Of a DNA stretch of 64,000 bases, positions 8,056 through 15,787 are shown in pieces (within the stretch, counting starts at the first letter, position 1; each line of letters begins with the position of its first letter). This stretch comes from Amycolatopsis sp. CA-128772 (lineage in GTDB: Bacteria > Actinomycetota > Actinomycetes > Mycobacteriales > Pseudonocardiaceae), in assembly GCF_002904295.1 (NCBI RefSeq), contig NZ_PPHG01000060.1, positions 1 through 64,000 on the forward strand. Direction: 5' to 3'. A program made the translations under genes and the position numbers. The notes beneath the pieces were generated by a model. It did no database searches. It had not been told where the DNA came from and worked only from the letters and a program-made list of their open reading frames with translations.

Positions 8056-8369
8056 CCAGACCGGGACAGGCCGGCGGCGGGCTCGCCGACACGCTCGACA
8101 TCCTGCTCGACAAGGGACTCGTGATCGACGCGTCGGTCCGGGTGTCGGTGATCGGGATCGAGCTGCTGGCGATCGAGGCCCGGATCGTCATCGCCAGCGT
8201 CGACACGTACATCCGGTACCTCGAAGCGATGCAGCGCCTCCAGAACACGGCCGTGCCCGGCCAGGTTTCGCAGGGCCTCGGCCAGACGACGGGGCTCATC
8301 CCGCCCCCGCCGCCGACACCGGCCGTCGCGGTGCCGGTCGAGCCGGTCGTCCCCGTCGAACAGCCGTGA
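8052..8369 (+). CDS. gvpA: Gas vesicle structural protein GvpA
   Basis: This is the best candidate for the main shell protein: LADTLDILLDKGLVIDASVR, then VSVIGIELLAIEARIVIASV and DTYIRYLEA match the canonical GvpA sequence. After about residue 70 comes a glutamine- and proline-rich extension of some 35 residues (IPPPPPTP ... EPVVPVEQP) that standard GvpA lacks; it could project from the vesicle surface. The GTG start overlaps the gvpK stop. It is unusual that the main shell gene lies near the 3' end of the operon. Confidence 0.82.
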   Translation: MTRPGQAGGGLADTLDILLDKGLVIDASVRVSVIGIELLAIEARIVIASVDTYIRYLEAMQRLQNTAVPGQVSQGLGQTTGLIPPPPPTPAVAVPVEPVVPVEQP

Positions 8370-8926
8370 CGCTGCAGCTCTACGGCGTCGTGCGGGCCGG
8401 CCACCCGCGGGTGCCGCGGACGGTGGGCTGGGAAGACCTTGCGATGGTCGTCGGCGACCCCGAGCCGGATCCGGCGGCGCACCTGGCGGTGGTGTCCGCG
8501 CTCGTCGAGGGCGGCCCGGTGCTGCCGGTCCGGTTCGGCACGGTGGCCGAGGACGAGGACGCCGTCCGCACCGAGGTGCTCGCCCCGGCCGCGGACACCT
8601 ACCGCGCCGACCTCGACCGCCTCGACGGCCTGGCCGAGGTGCACGTCTGCCTGCGGTTCACCGGACCCGGGTCGGCGTGGCGGGCGGCCCGGTCGGACGT
8701 GCTGCTGTCCCGGGTCGCCGAACGGGCCCGCGACTCCGTGGCGCTGCCGGCGGGCGAGAGCGCCGACGAGCGGTGGGCGTTCCTGGTCGGGCTGGGTGAC
8801 CTGCTCGTCGTCCGGGACACCGTCGCCGGGCTCGCCCGCGACGACGGCGTCCAAGCCGACTGGCTCGGACCGCTGCCCGCGTACAGCTTCCTCGACCGGC
8901 GGACGTGCTCGCGGTGGAGCTGGTGA
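8366..8926 (+). CDS. Gas vesicle GvpF/GvpL-family protein (short)
   Basis: A 186-residue GvpF/L protein. LYGVVRAGHP and VLPVRFGTVAEDEDAV identify the N-terminal domain; GPLPAYSF near the end matches the family terminus. The domain order is that of the 6844 gene but with shorter linkers. After AYSFLDR the frame reads RTCSRWSW and stops, whereas one frame over the DNA reads a smoother DVLAVELV; a late single-base frameshift may have clipped a few residues. Last gene of the vesicle operon. Confidence 0.8.
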   Translation: MTLQLYGVVRAGHPRVPRTVGWEDLAMVVGDPEPDPAAHLAVVSALVEGGPVLPVRFGTVAEDEDAVRTEVLAPAADTYRADLDRLDGLAEVHVCLRFTGPGSAWRAARSDVLLSRVAERARDSVALPAGESADERWAFLVGLGDLLVVRDTVAGLARDDGVQADWLGPLPAYSFLDRRTCSRWSW

Positions 8927-9000
8927 GCGGGGGCGGAACAGTCGCTGAACACTCGGCCCGGCGCTGGCCACCGTGGCTCGCGGCCGGTGATCCTGGTGCC

Positions 9001-9528
9001 GTGACCAGCAGCGAAGTCGCGGCGCTCCCGCGCGCGTTCGGCGGGCCCGGCGCCGGGCCGGGGCAGTTCCGCGCGCCCACGGGGATCGCCGTCGACGCGC
9101 GCGGCCGCGTGTGGGTGGCGGACACCGGCAACGACCGCGTCCAGGCGTTCACCCGCGAAGGCGCGCTCGTGCGCGTGCTGGCCGGGCGGCTCAAGGCGCC
9201 GGAAGCGGTCGCGGTCGACGCGGCGGGTCACGTCTACGTCGCCGACACCGGCAACCGCCGTGTGGTGCAGTTCTCGTGGTGGGGCGGGTTCGTGCGCGAG
9301 TTCGGCGGCCTGGACCGGCCGCGCGGAGTCGCGCTCGACCACGCCGGGCGGCTGCTGGTCGAGGACATCGGGCGGGTGGCGCGGTTCGACACCCGCACGG
9401 GCGACGCGCTGTCCGGCACGACCGAGCCGATCGGCTCACCGCGGGACATGGCCGACGACGGCGTGGGCGGTGTCTGGGTCGCCGAGACCGGCAACCACCG
9501 CATCGTCCACTTCGGAGCGTCCGCCTAG
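9001..9528 (+). CDS. NHL-repeat beta-propeller protein
   Basis: A 175-residue cytosolic protein made of repeated NHL blades (FRAPTGIAVDARGRVWVADT, then LKAPEAVAVDAAGHVYVADT, and GLDRPRGVALDHAGR), each about 40 residues. Four blades are visible, fewer than the six of a closed propeller, so it may dimerise or be a shortened relative. The GTG at 9001 is chosen because upstream in-frame codons belong to the gvpF tail. It follows the gas vesicle operon in the same direction with a 74-base gap; a link to vesicles is possible but unproven. Confidence 0.7.
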   Translation: MTSSEVAALPRAFGGPGAGPGQFRAPTGIAVDARGRVWVADTGNDRVQAFTREGALVRVLAGRLKAPEAVAVDAAGHVYVADTGNRRVVQFSWWGGFVREFGGLDRPRGVALDHAGRLLVEDIGRVARFDTRTGDALSGTTEPIGSPRDMADDGVGGVWVAETGNHRIVHFGASA

Positions 9529-9926
9529 TTCTTCGAAATCGCGGCGGTCGCCCGGACGACGGCGGTGCACCGGTTCTCGACGTACCCGAGCCCGCCTTCT
9601 TCGGCGATCCGCCGCGCTTCGGCGGAGACGATGCCCTGCTGCAGCCACAGCGCCTTGGCCCCGATCTCGACGGCGTCCCGCGCGATACCGGGCGCCTCGG
9701 GCGCCGGGCGGAAGACGTCGACGAGGTCGACCGGCTCGGGAATGTCCTTCAGCGACCGGTACGCCTTCTCGCCGAGCAGTTCGGTGGCGGTCGGGTGCAC
9801 CGGGATGATCCGGAAGCCGTGCGCCTGCAGGACCGCCGGGACGCCGTGCGCGGCCTTGGCCGGATCGCGGCTCAGGCCGACGACGGCGATGGTCTTCGCG
9901 CCGGCGAGGATCTCCTCTGCGTTCAT
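9525..9926 (-). CDS. CoA-binding domain protein
   Basis: A 133-residue single-domain protein with a Rossmann CoA-binding fold: IAVVGLSRDPAKAAHGVP is the nucleotide loop, followed by IIPVHPTATE, LGEKAYRSLKDIPEPVDLVD and ALWLQQGI. Family members bind CoA but have no settled physiological role. Start at the ATG at 9926 rather than longer frames, because residues upstream do not match the family. Its stop overlaps that of the convergent NHL gene by 4 bases. Confidence 0.85.
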   Translation of the reverse strand: MNAEEILAGAKTIAVVGLSRDPAKAAHGVPAVLQAHGFRIIPVHPTATELLGEKAYRSLKDIPEPVDLVDVFRPAPEAPGIARDAVEIGAKALWLQQGIVSAEARRIAEEGGLGYVENRCTAVVRATAAISKN

Positions 9927-9949
9927 ACCGGTGGAACGCGCGGCACGCG

Positions 9950-10522
9950 TCAAAGCTTCCACAGCCGCAGGCCGCGCACCCGGTAGACCGGCCAGAGCAC
10001 GTGCCACGGCTTCCGCCGGGCGAAGGTCCCGGCGCAGGTCAGGATGTTGCGGGCGGACGTCGTCGTGACCTCGTGGCGGTCGGGCCAGATCGCGCCCTTG
10101 GCGCCGACCGCAATCCGGAACACGGTCAGCAGGCCACGGCCCTGCAGGTCGTACTTCGCGCCGGTGTCGCCGGAGCCGGGGGCCAGCTCCGCGATCTCGG
10201 CGCCGAACGCGCGCGCCGACTGCGGCGCCACCTCGGCGGGAACGACGCCGACACTGCGCGTGATCGCCTTGCCGTGCATGCGCCGCGCGTACCGGAACAG
10301 CAGCGTGCGCTCCCACCACGGCAGCAGGCGGTGGTGCCTGAGGAGGGCGGCGCACTCGCCGTGCCCGATGGCGAAGATGCTCGTGAGCTCGTCGTAGGCG
10401 CCGTTCGTCGCCGGCTCGTTGAGGTGCAGCCGCACCTCGAACCGGGTGCGCGCGGTGAGTTCGTCGAGCACCTCACGGTGATCGAGCCGCGCCTTCGCGC
10501 GCGAGAGCGACCAATCGGACAT
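9950..10522 (-). CDS. Conserved hypothetical protein
   Basis: A 190-residue protein that I do not recognise. It is basic and rich in His, Trp and Arg, with no signal peptide or clear transmembrane segment. The middle contains WWERTLLFRYARRMHGKA and the end LWPVYRVRGLRLWKL. Codon bias is normal for the window. It lies upstream of and co-directional with the CoA-binding gene (23-base gap), so the two may be co-transcribed. Confidence 0.6.
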   Translation of the reverse strand: MSDWSLSRAKARLDHREVLDELTARTRFEVRLHLNEPATNGAYDELTSIFAIGHGECAALLRHHRLLPWWERTLLFRYARRMHGKAITRSVGVVPAEVAPQSARAFGAEIAELAPGSGDTGAKYDLQGRGLLTVFRIAVGAKGAIWPDRHEVTTTSARNILTCAGTFARRKPWHVLWPVYRVRGLRLWKL

Positions 10523-10578
10523 CGGACCTCCAGGCGTCGCGCACAGGCTAGTTGGCGCGCGACGCCCGGACCACGCTT

Positions 10579-11082
10579 TCAGCCGATCTTCTCGCCGTAC
10601 ATCTCGCCGAGCGGGTCCGAGATCAGCTCGACCCGGGCACCGTCCGGATCGGACAGGTAGATGGACGTATTGCTCTCCAGCAGGTACTGCACGCCGGCCT
10701 CGTCGAGCTTGTCCTTGATGGCGCTCCACCGGTCAGGCGGCACGGAAAGGGCCAGGTGGTGCAGTCCACCGAGGACTTCCGCGTACGGCCCGAGGTCCAG
10801 ACCGGGCAGGTCGAAGAAGGCGACCGCGTTGCCGTTGCCGACGTCGAAGAAGAAGTGGCTGGAGCCGGGGTAGTCGCGGTTCTCGATCAGCTCGGTGAGC
10901 GGGAAGCCGAGGACGTCCTGGTAGAACTCGATGGTCCGCTCGACGTCGCTGGAGATCAGCGCGGTGTGGTGGATGCCGCGGCCGTTCGTCGCCGGGCGGT
11001 CGGCGGCCGGGCGCAGGTGGCGCTCGCGCAGCTCGTCGCGGACCTCGGCGAGCCGGGTGACCTCGGCCTGGGTCGGTGCCAT
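10579..11082 (-). CDS. VOC family (glyoxalase/dioxygenase fold) protein
   Basis: A 167-residue vicinal-oxygen-chelate protein with one full module: GIHHTALISSDVERTIEFYQ, HFFFDVGNGN, LHHLALSVP and SIYLSDPDGARVEL. Metal-ligand-type His and Glu occur at the canonical beta-strand ends, so a metal-dependent isomerase, fosfomycin-type or ring-cleavage role is possible. Start taken as ATG at 11082; a GTG 9 bases upstream is an alternative. Its promoter (-35 TTGCGC, 17 bp, -10 TAGCGT on the minus strand) is overlapped by an operator that matches the one at the MhqO-like operon. Confidence 0.82.
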   Translation of the reverse strand: MAPTQAEVTRLAEVRDELRERHLRPAADRPATNGRGIHHTALISSDVERTIEFYQDVLGFPLTELIENRDYPGSSHFFFDVGNGNAVAFFDLPGLDLGPYAEVLGGLHHLALSVPPDRWSAIKDKLDEAGVQYLLESNTSIYLSDPDGARVELISDPLGEMYGEKIG

Positions 11083-11113
11083 GTCCCTCACGTCCCTTCC
11101 TGGTGTGCCTTCG

Positions 11114-11144
11114 ACGCTACGCCGGTTTTATCTCGCGCGCAAGA
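11114..11144 (-). promoter_or_regulatory. VOC gene promoter with MarR-type operator
   Basis: On the minus strand, TTGCGC (11137-11142) and TAGCGT (11114-11119) are 17 bp apart. The operator TCTCGCGCGCAAGA (11131-11144) covers the -35 box; it has one mismatch from perfect symmetry. The flank GAGGTT is also shared with the site at 29071-29090. A regulator bound here would block the VOC gene. Confidence 0.6.
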
Positions 11145-11220
11145 GGTTGCCTGGCGAGAGTTCCGCTGGGCGGAACGTTGTCGCTTGTGCGCGGTTGTCA
11201 CGCACGGCAGAGTCGGGAGC

Positions 11221-12024
11221 GTGGATGTCAGCAAGGTGCAGGAGGCCGCCGCCGCACTGGCGGGGGCCTACGCCAGGCGCGAGCCGATCGACCCGCTGAT
11301 CAAGACGTACCCGGAGGCGGGCGTCGAGGACGCGTACCGGATCCAGCAGGAGCAGGTGCGACGCTGGGTCGAGGGCGGCGACGCCGTCCGCGGCCACAAG
11401 GTCGGCCTCGCGTCGGCGGCGATGCAGCGGCAGATGGGCGTCGACCAGCCCGACTACGGGCACCTCACCGGCAGCATGTTCCACCTGGAGCACCAGCCGA
11501 TCCCGACGTCGGCGTTCCTGCAGCCGCGGATCGAGCCGGAGATCGCGTTCGTGCTCGGCTCGGCCCTGCGCGGCCCGGGCGTGACGGTCGCCGACGCGGT
11601 CCGGGCGGTCGAGTTCGTGCTGCCGTCGCTGGAGATCGTCGACTCCCGCATCCAGGACTGGAAGATTTCGCTGTTCGACACGATCGCCGACAACGCGTCG
11701 TCGGGCGGGGTGGTGCTGGGCAGCAGCCCGACGTCGCTTTCGGCCGCCGACCTGCGTCTGGCCGGCTGTGTCCTGTACCAGAACGGCACGGTGGCGGCGA
11801 CGGGCGCGGGCGGCGCGGTCCTCGGGTCGCCGTTGAACTCGCTGGTGTGGCTGGCGAACACGGTGGGGCCGCTGGGCGTCACCCTGGAGCCCGGGCACGT
11901 CGTCCTGCCGGGGTCGATGACCCGGGCGATCCCGGTGTCCCCGGGCGACACGATCGTCACGACGATCGCCGGCATCGGCAGCGTCACCGCGGTCTTCGCA
12001 CCCGCTGCTTCGGAGGAATCGTGA
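11221..12024 (+). CDS. 2-oxopent-4-enoate hydratase / 4-oxalocrotonate decarboxylase family, first copy
   Basis: A 267-residue enzyme of the MhpD/DmpE/DmpH family that hydrates or decarboxylates dienol intermediates of catechol meta-cleavage. Metal-ligand acidic residues appear in PRIEPEIAFVLG (E-x-E), followed by LEIVDSRIQDWK and IADNASSGG, all typical. A GTG at 11221 gives the expected N-terminus; the longer upstream frame runs across the VOC promoter. Overlaps the next gene by GTGA, so the two paralogues are co-translated and probably supply hydratase and decarboxylase of one pathway. Which copy does which is not decided from sequence alone. Confidence 0.82.
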   Translation: MDVSKVQEAAAALAGAYARREPIDPLIKTYPEAGVEDAYRIQQEQVRRWVEGGDAVRGHKVGLASAAMQRQMGVDQPDYGHLTGSMFHLEHQPIPTSAFLQPRIEPEIAFVLGSALRGPGVTVADAVRAVEFVLPSLEIVDSRIQDWKISLFDTIADNASSGGVVLGSSPTSLSAADLRLAGCVLYQNGTVAATGAGGAVLGSPLNSLVWLANTVGPLGVTLEPGHVVLPGSMTRAIPVSPGDTIVTTIAGIGSVTAVFAPAASEES

Positions 12025-12776
12025 ACGTGCGCGAGGCGGCCGCTGCGCTGCTGGGGACGGTCTCGGAGCGCGCGCCGCTCTCGGCCGGCTGGCCGGACCT
12101 CGACGTCGACACGGCGTACGCGATCCAGGACGAGGCGCTGCGCCAGCGCCGGGCCCGCGGCGAGACGCTGATCGGCGTGAAGCTGGGGCTGACGTCCCGG
12201 GCCAAGCAGCAGCGGATGGGCATCGGCTCGCCGCTGCTGGCCTGGCTGACGGACGCGATGGTCCTGCCGGCGGGCGTACCGGTGCCGTCGTTGATCCACC
12301 CGCGCGCCGAGCCGGAGCTGGTCTTCGTCCTGGGCCGCCGGCTGGCCGGCCCGGGCGTGACGGCGGCGACGGCCCTGGCCGCGGTCGACCGCGTGTACGG
12401 CGGCATAGAGGTCATCGACAGCCGCTACCCGGACTACCGGTTCACCCTCCCGGACGCGATCGCGGACAACGGCTCGTCGGCGTACTTCAGCGTGGGCCCG
12501 GTCGGGGTCCCCCCGTCCTCGCTGGACTTGTCCCTGGAGGCGGCGCTCCTGGAGGTCGACGGCCAGATAGTCGACACGGCAACGGGAGCGGCGGTCCAGG
12601 GCCACCCGGCGGAGGCCCTCGCCTTGGCGGCCAACGCCCTGGCCGCGCGGGGCCTGGCCCTGGAGCCGGGCTGGCTGGTCCTGACGGGCGGCATGACGGA
12701 CGCGGTCCCCCTCCGCCCCGCCTCCCGCATCGCAGCCCACTTCTCCCACCTGGGCTCCCTGACCCTCACCCCCTAA
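12021..12776 (+). CDS. 2-oxopent-4-enoate hydratase / 4-oxalocrotonate decarboxylase family, second copy
   Basis: A 251-residue paralogue of the preceding gene. The same motifs occur: GVKLGLTSRAKQQRMGI, PRAEPELVFVLG (metal ligands), IEVIDSRYPDYRF and IADNGSSAYF. GGAGG at 12012-12016 precedes the GTG start. In dmp/xyl-type pathways decarboxylase and hydratase are homologous partners that form a complex and pass the unstable dienol, which fits this overlapping pair. No aldolase or acetaldehyde dehydrogenase gene follows, so the rest of the pathway must be elsewhere. The downstream strand is repeat DNA. Confidence 0.82.
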   Translation: MNVREAAAALLGTVSERAPLSAGWPDLDVDTAYAIQDEALRQRRARGETLIGVKLGLTSRAKQQRMGIGSPLLAWLTDAMVLPAGVPVPSLIHPRAEPELVFVLGRRLAGPGVTAATALAAVDRVYGGIEVIDSRYPDYRFTLPDAIADNGSSAYFSVGPVGVPPSSLDLSLEAALLEVDGQIVDTATGAAVQGHPAEALALAANALAARGLALEPGWLVLTGGMTDAVPLRPASRIAAHFSHLGSLTLTP

Positions 12777-12810
12777 CACCCGCCCCCCATCCCGCAAGAT
12801 GCCCCGCCAA

Positions 12811-13260
12811 TCACGCGAGATCCGCCCCCAGTCACGCGAGTCCCGTCCCCAGTCACGCGAGTCCCGCGCCCAGTCACGCGAGATCCGCGCTGAATCACGC
12901 GAGTGACGCGTACCGGACCGGCGATCTCGCGTACCCGGAGGGTCGGCCGCGTGCCTGGAGGGTCGGTTCGCGTACCTGGAAGGTCGGCCGGCGAGCCGAC
13001 TGGCTGGGTGCGCGGGCCGACGGTTTGGGTGCGCGGGCCGACTGGCTGGGTGCGCGGGCCGACTGGCTGGGTGCGCGGGCCGACCGGCTGGGTGCGCGGG
13101 CCGACCGCCGGGGTACGCGAGCCGACTGGCTGGGTGCGCGAGCCGACGGTCTGGGTGCGCGAGCCGACCGCCGGGGTACGCGAGCCGACCGCTGGGGTAC
13201 GTGGGCCGACTGTCTGGGTGCGTGGGGTGACCGCTGGCGTGCGTGGGTCGGCGGGCAGGC
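12811..13260. repeat. 21-bp-periodic tandem repeat block
   Basis: The 525-base gap between the hydratase and the ABC exporter holds no gene. Its first part has TCACGCGAG at 12811, 12832, 12853, 12874 and 12895, exactly 21 bp apart. After a transition (GGTCGG at 12941, 12961, 12982) a second word, GCCGAC plus GGTGCGCGG-type filler, recurs from 12995 every 21 bp for about 13 units to near 13252. Because 21 is a multiple of three, all six frames stay open and spell heptapeptide repeats; I do not regard these as a protein. Confidence 0.9.
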
Positions 13261-13301
13261 CGGGTGCGGGGCGGGGGTGTGGGCTGGGCCGAAGGGGGTG
13301 G

Positions 13302-15230
13302 TTATGGGGGTTCGGTGCGGTAGGCGCGGGCCTGGATTTCGTACAGCTCGTGGTAGACCCCGCCCGCGCGGATCAGGTCGTCGTGTGTTCCCTCCTCGAT
13401 TAGCCTTCCCTTCTCCAGGACCAGAATGCGGTCGGCCGAACGGATGTTGGCCAGGCGGTGCGTCACCAGGACCGTTGTGCGGCGGCCGCGGCCCGAGCGG
13501 CTTGCGTGCTGCAGGCCGGCGAACACCCGGGCTTCGGCGCGGGCGTCGAGCGCTGCTGTCGGCTCGTCGGCCACCAGGACCGCCGCGTCGCGGTAGATGC
13601 CGCGGGCGATGCCCATGCGCTGCCACTGGCCGCCCGACAGGTCGTGGCCCTCGTCGAACTTCTTCGACAGGACCGTGTTCTCGCCGACGGGCAGGGAGGC
13701 GATCACCTCGTCCGCGCCCGAGTAGTCGACGGCTTCCCGCCACGCCAGCCGATCCGGGTCGGGGCGGCCGAGGCGGCCGACCGTGATGTTGTTCGCCGCC
13801 GTCATCGGCCACTCCGCGGGCTCCTGCGCGATCACCGCGATGTTCGCGTGCACCGAGGCAGGGTCGGCCCCGGCCAGGTCGACGTCGTCCCAGCGGACCG
13901 TTCCCTCGTCCGGTGGGTAGAGCCCGGTGAGCAGCTTGCCGAGGGTGGTCTTGCCCGAACCGTTCTCGCCGACGAGCGCGACCACCTCGCCACGCCGGAT
14001 GGTCAACGAGACGTCCCGCAGGGCCGGGGACTTCCCGCCCGGGTAGGTGAACGTGACACCGTCCAGCCGGATCTCGCCCGGGTCGGCGGGCGCGGTGACC
14101 GACGTCGGCGGCGGTTGCCGCTTTGCCGACTCCTCGAGCAGCTGGTTGTAGAACCCGATGTAGAAGGAGTCTTCGTACAGCGAGTTGACCGCGCGCATGG
14201 TGTTGGACAGCGCCGTCGACGCCGTGCGCATGGCCAGCACCGCCGTGCCGGCCAGGGCCAGCTCCATCCCGCCGGTGTAGAGCAGCCAGCCGAGCACCAG
14301 GTACGCGACCGCCGTGCCGAAGCCGGCCGCTGCGCGCCCGGTGGTGCGCACCACGTTGCTCCGGTGCGCCAGCCGGATCTCCTCGCGCGTGAGGCTGCGC
14401 GAGATGCGCCGGTACTCGCCGAGCAGCGGCTCCTGCAGCGTGAGGGCGTGCCGTTCGAGGGCCATCGAGCGCCAGGTGGCGACCTCTTCGACGACCGACT
14501 TGCGGATGTTGCGCCCGACCGTGTCCAGGAAGTGCCGGTAGTTCAGCTTCGCGACGCGCGCGGCGGCCCAGCCGTCGGCCGCCGCGGCGAGCAGGAGCAC
14601 CGGGGCCAGCCACGGGTCGAGCAGCCCGGCCGTGATCATCGCCGCCGCCAGCGAGATCACCGACGACGTCAGGTCGGCCAGCCGGCGCAGGCTCGTCTCG
14701 ATGGCCCGCACCCCGAACCGCGCGCCCTGCCGCGCCAGTTCGCGGAAGTCCGCGTCCTCGAACGCGATCAGCCCGACGCGCACGACCGCGGCCGTCACGG
14801 CGTCGTCCGCCGCCGCGGTGACCCGTGGCCGCAGCGCCCCTTCGACGGCGGCGACGGCCGCGTCCAGCAACGCGCGCGCCGCGTACGACCCGGTGACGAC
14901 CGCGATCGCCGGCAGTGACTGCAGCACCCGGTCCGGTGTCGGGCCCTGTTCGAGCAGCGCGGTGAAGACGTTCGCGGTGGCGAGCAGCCCGAACGCCGTG
15001 ACGCAGCCGGAAACGACGTGCACGACGGCGGCCAGCAGCGTCAGCCGTGGCGACGTCCGCCAGGCCAGGCGCAGCACGACCGAGACCGCGGTGGGCAACG
15101 CCCGCACGGCCTGGCCGAAGCCCGCCGCGGCCACGCGCTCGTCGACGCGCGCCCACTCGGGCATCTTCACGTTCTCGACCCCGATCAGCGGGGGCGGGTC
15201 CGTGGCGGTGGTTTCGGCGGATCCGGTCAC
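13302..15230 (-). CDS. ABC transporter, fused permease and ATPase
   Basis: A 642-residue half-transporter of the exporter type. Residues about 50-350 form the six-helix membrane domain; the ATPase follows with Walker A GENGSGKTT near residue 421, signature LSGGQ near 528, Walker B VLVADEP and the switch histidine in VLVTHRL. It probably works as a homodimer, because no partner half-transporter is nearby. Its start overlaps the end of the DUF1579 gene by 4 bases, so they form an operon. The cargo cannot be predicted; the permease resembles those found near lipopeptide and multidrug exporters. Confidence 0.9.
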   Translation of the reverse strand: MTGSAETTATDPPPLIGVENVKMPEWARVDERVAAAGFGQAVRALPTAVSVVLRLAWRTSPRLTLLAAVVHVVSGCVTAFGLLATANVFTALLEQGPTPDRVLQSLPAIAVVTGSYAARALLDAAVAAVEGALRPRVTAAADDAVTAAVVRVGLIAFEDADFRELARQGARFGVRAIETSLRRLADLTSSVISLAAAMITAGLLDPWLAPVLLLAAAADGWAAARVAKLNYRHFLDTVGRNIRKSVVEEVATWRSMALERHALTLQEPLLGEYRRISRSLTREEIRLAHRSNVVRTTGRAAAGFGTAVAYLVLGWLLYTGGMELALAGTAVLAMRTASTALSNTMRAVNSLYEDSFYIGFYNQLLEESAKRQPPPTSVTAPADPGEIRLDGVTFTYPGGKSPALRDVSLTIRRGEVVALVGENGSGKTTLGKLLTGLYPPDEGTVRWDDVDLAGADPASVHANIAVIAQEPAEWPMTAANNITVGRLGRPDPDRLAWREAVDYSGADEVIASLPVGENTVLSKKFDEGHDLSGGQWQRMGIARGIYRDAAVLVADEPTAALDARAEARVFAGLQHASRSGRGRRTTVLVTHRLANIRSADRILVLEKGRLIEEGTHDDLIRAGGVYHELYEIQARAYRTEPP

Positions 15231-15739
15231 GCCTTCATCTGTACTCCGGGGGTCTGACAGTTTCGGGCGCGCTGCTGCTCCTTCCGGGTGTACCGCGCCC
15301 GCAAAAACGGGCTGTACCCCGGGTTTTCACCCATCCGGAGGTCGATTTCGTGCGTCAGCGTCCCGCCGTCCGGGGTGAGCCGGTGCCGCGCGACCCCGCG
15401 GGCGGTCGTCTTTTCGAGGGTCAGCGTGACGCCGGTCCAGCCGCCGCGGCCGGGCGACTCGGGTGGGAAACCGTAGCTGTCGAAGCCGTACCAAAGGGTT
15501 TCGCCGGTGGCCGGATCGGCGGTGAAGACGTTGTGGCCGAGGAACTCCGAGCCGTCCTCGCGGCGCTGCCGGTAGTGCTGGATGACGGCGAAACCGTTGA
15601 GCGCCAGGCGGTATTCGCAGTCCGCGTGCGCGGTCGAGGCCGGGGCCCACGGCGAAGCGGCGAGTTCCTCGGTGCCGGTCCAGTCGCCGACGAACGCCTT
15701 CAGTGCTTCGTGCGCGGGGCCGAGGCGGGGCATGTCCAT
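15227..15739 (-). CDS. DUF1579 family protein
   Basis: A 170-residue soluble protein that opens with HEALKAFVGDWTGTEE, the hallmark of DUF1579 lipocalin-like beta-barrels, then ALNGFAVIQHYRQRREDG and a TWLWYGFDSYG-type core (here ETLWYGFDSYGFPP). Function of the family is unknown; ligand binding is suspected. ATG at 15739 faces a divergent MarR gene and is 13 bases from a perfect 18-base palindrome, so this gene and the downstream ABC exporter are probable targets of that regulator. Confidence 0.82.
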   Translation of the reverse strand: MDMPRLGPAHEALKAFVGDWTGTEELAASPWAPASTAHADCEYRLALNGFAVIQHYRQRREDGSEFLGHNVFTADPATGETLWYGFDSYGFPPESPGRGGWTGVTLTLEKTTARGVARHRLTPDGGTLTHEIDLRMGENPGYSPFLRARYTRKEQQRARNCQTPGVQMKA

Positions 15740-15751
15740 GGTGTCTCCATT

Positions 15752-15769
15752 TCGACAGGTACCTGTCGA
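15752..15769. promoter_or_regulatory. Perfect palindromic operator TCGACAGGTACCTGTCGA
   Basis: An 18-base perfect palindrome in the 48-base gap between the divergent DUF1579 gene and the MarR gene. Size and symmetry fit one MarR dimer, and the position allows it to control both directions. No second copy was seen in the window. Confidence 0.75.
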
Positions 15770-15787
15770 TGTGCGAGACTAGCACGC

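Noticed and set aside
10552..11220. Long N-terminal extension of the first hydratase
   Set aside because: It runs antisense through the VOC gene and its promoter; GTG at 11221 gives the family length.
12811..13260. CRISPR array
   Set aside because: Units are 21 bp in direct tandem with no unique spacers and no cas genes are near.
12903..13403. 166-codon plus-strand ORF encoding a PTGWVRG-like heptapeptide repeat
   Set aside because: The 21-bp period keeps all frames open; no convincing RBS or domain, and the repeat continues outside the frame limits.
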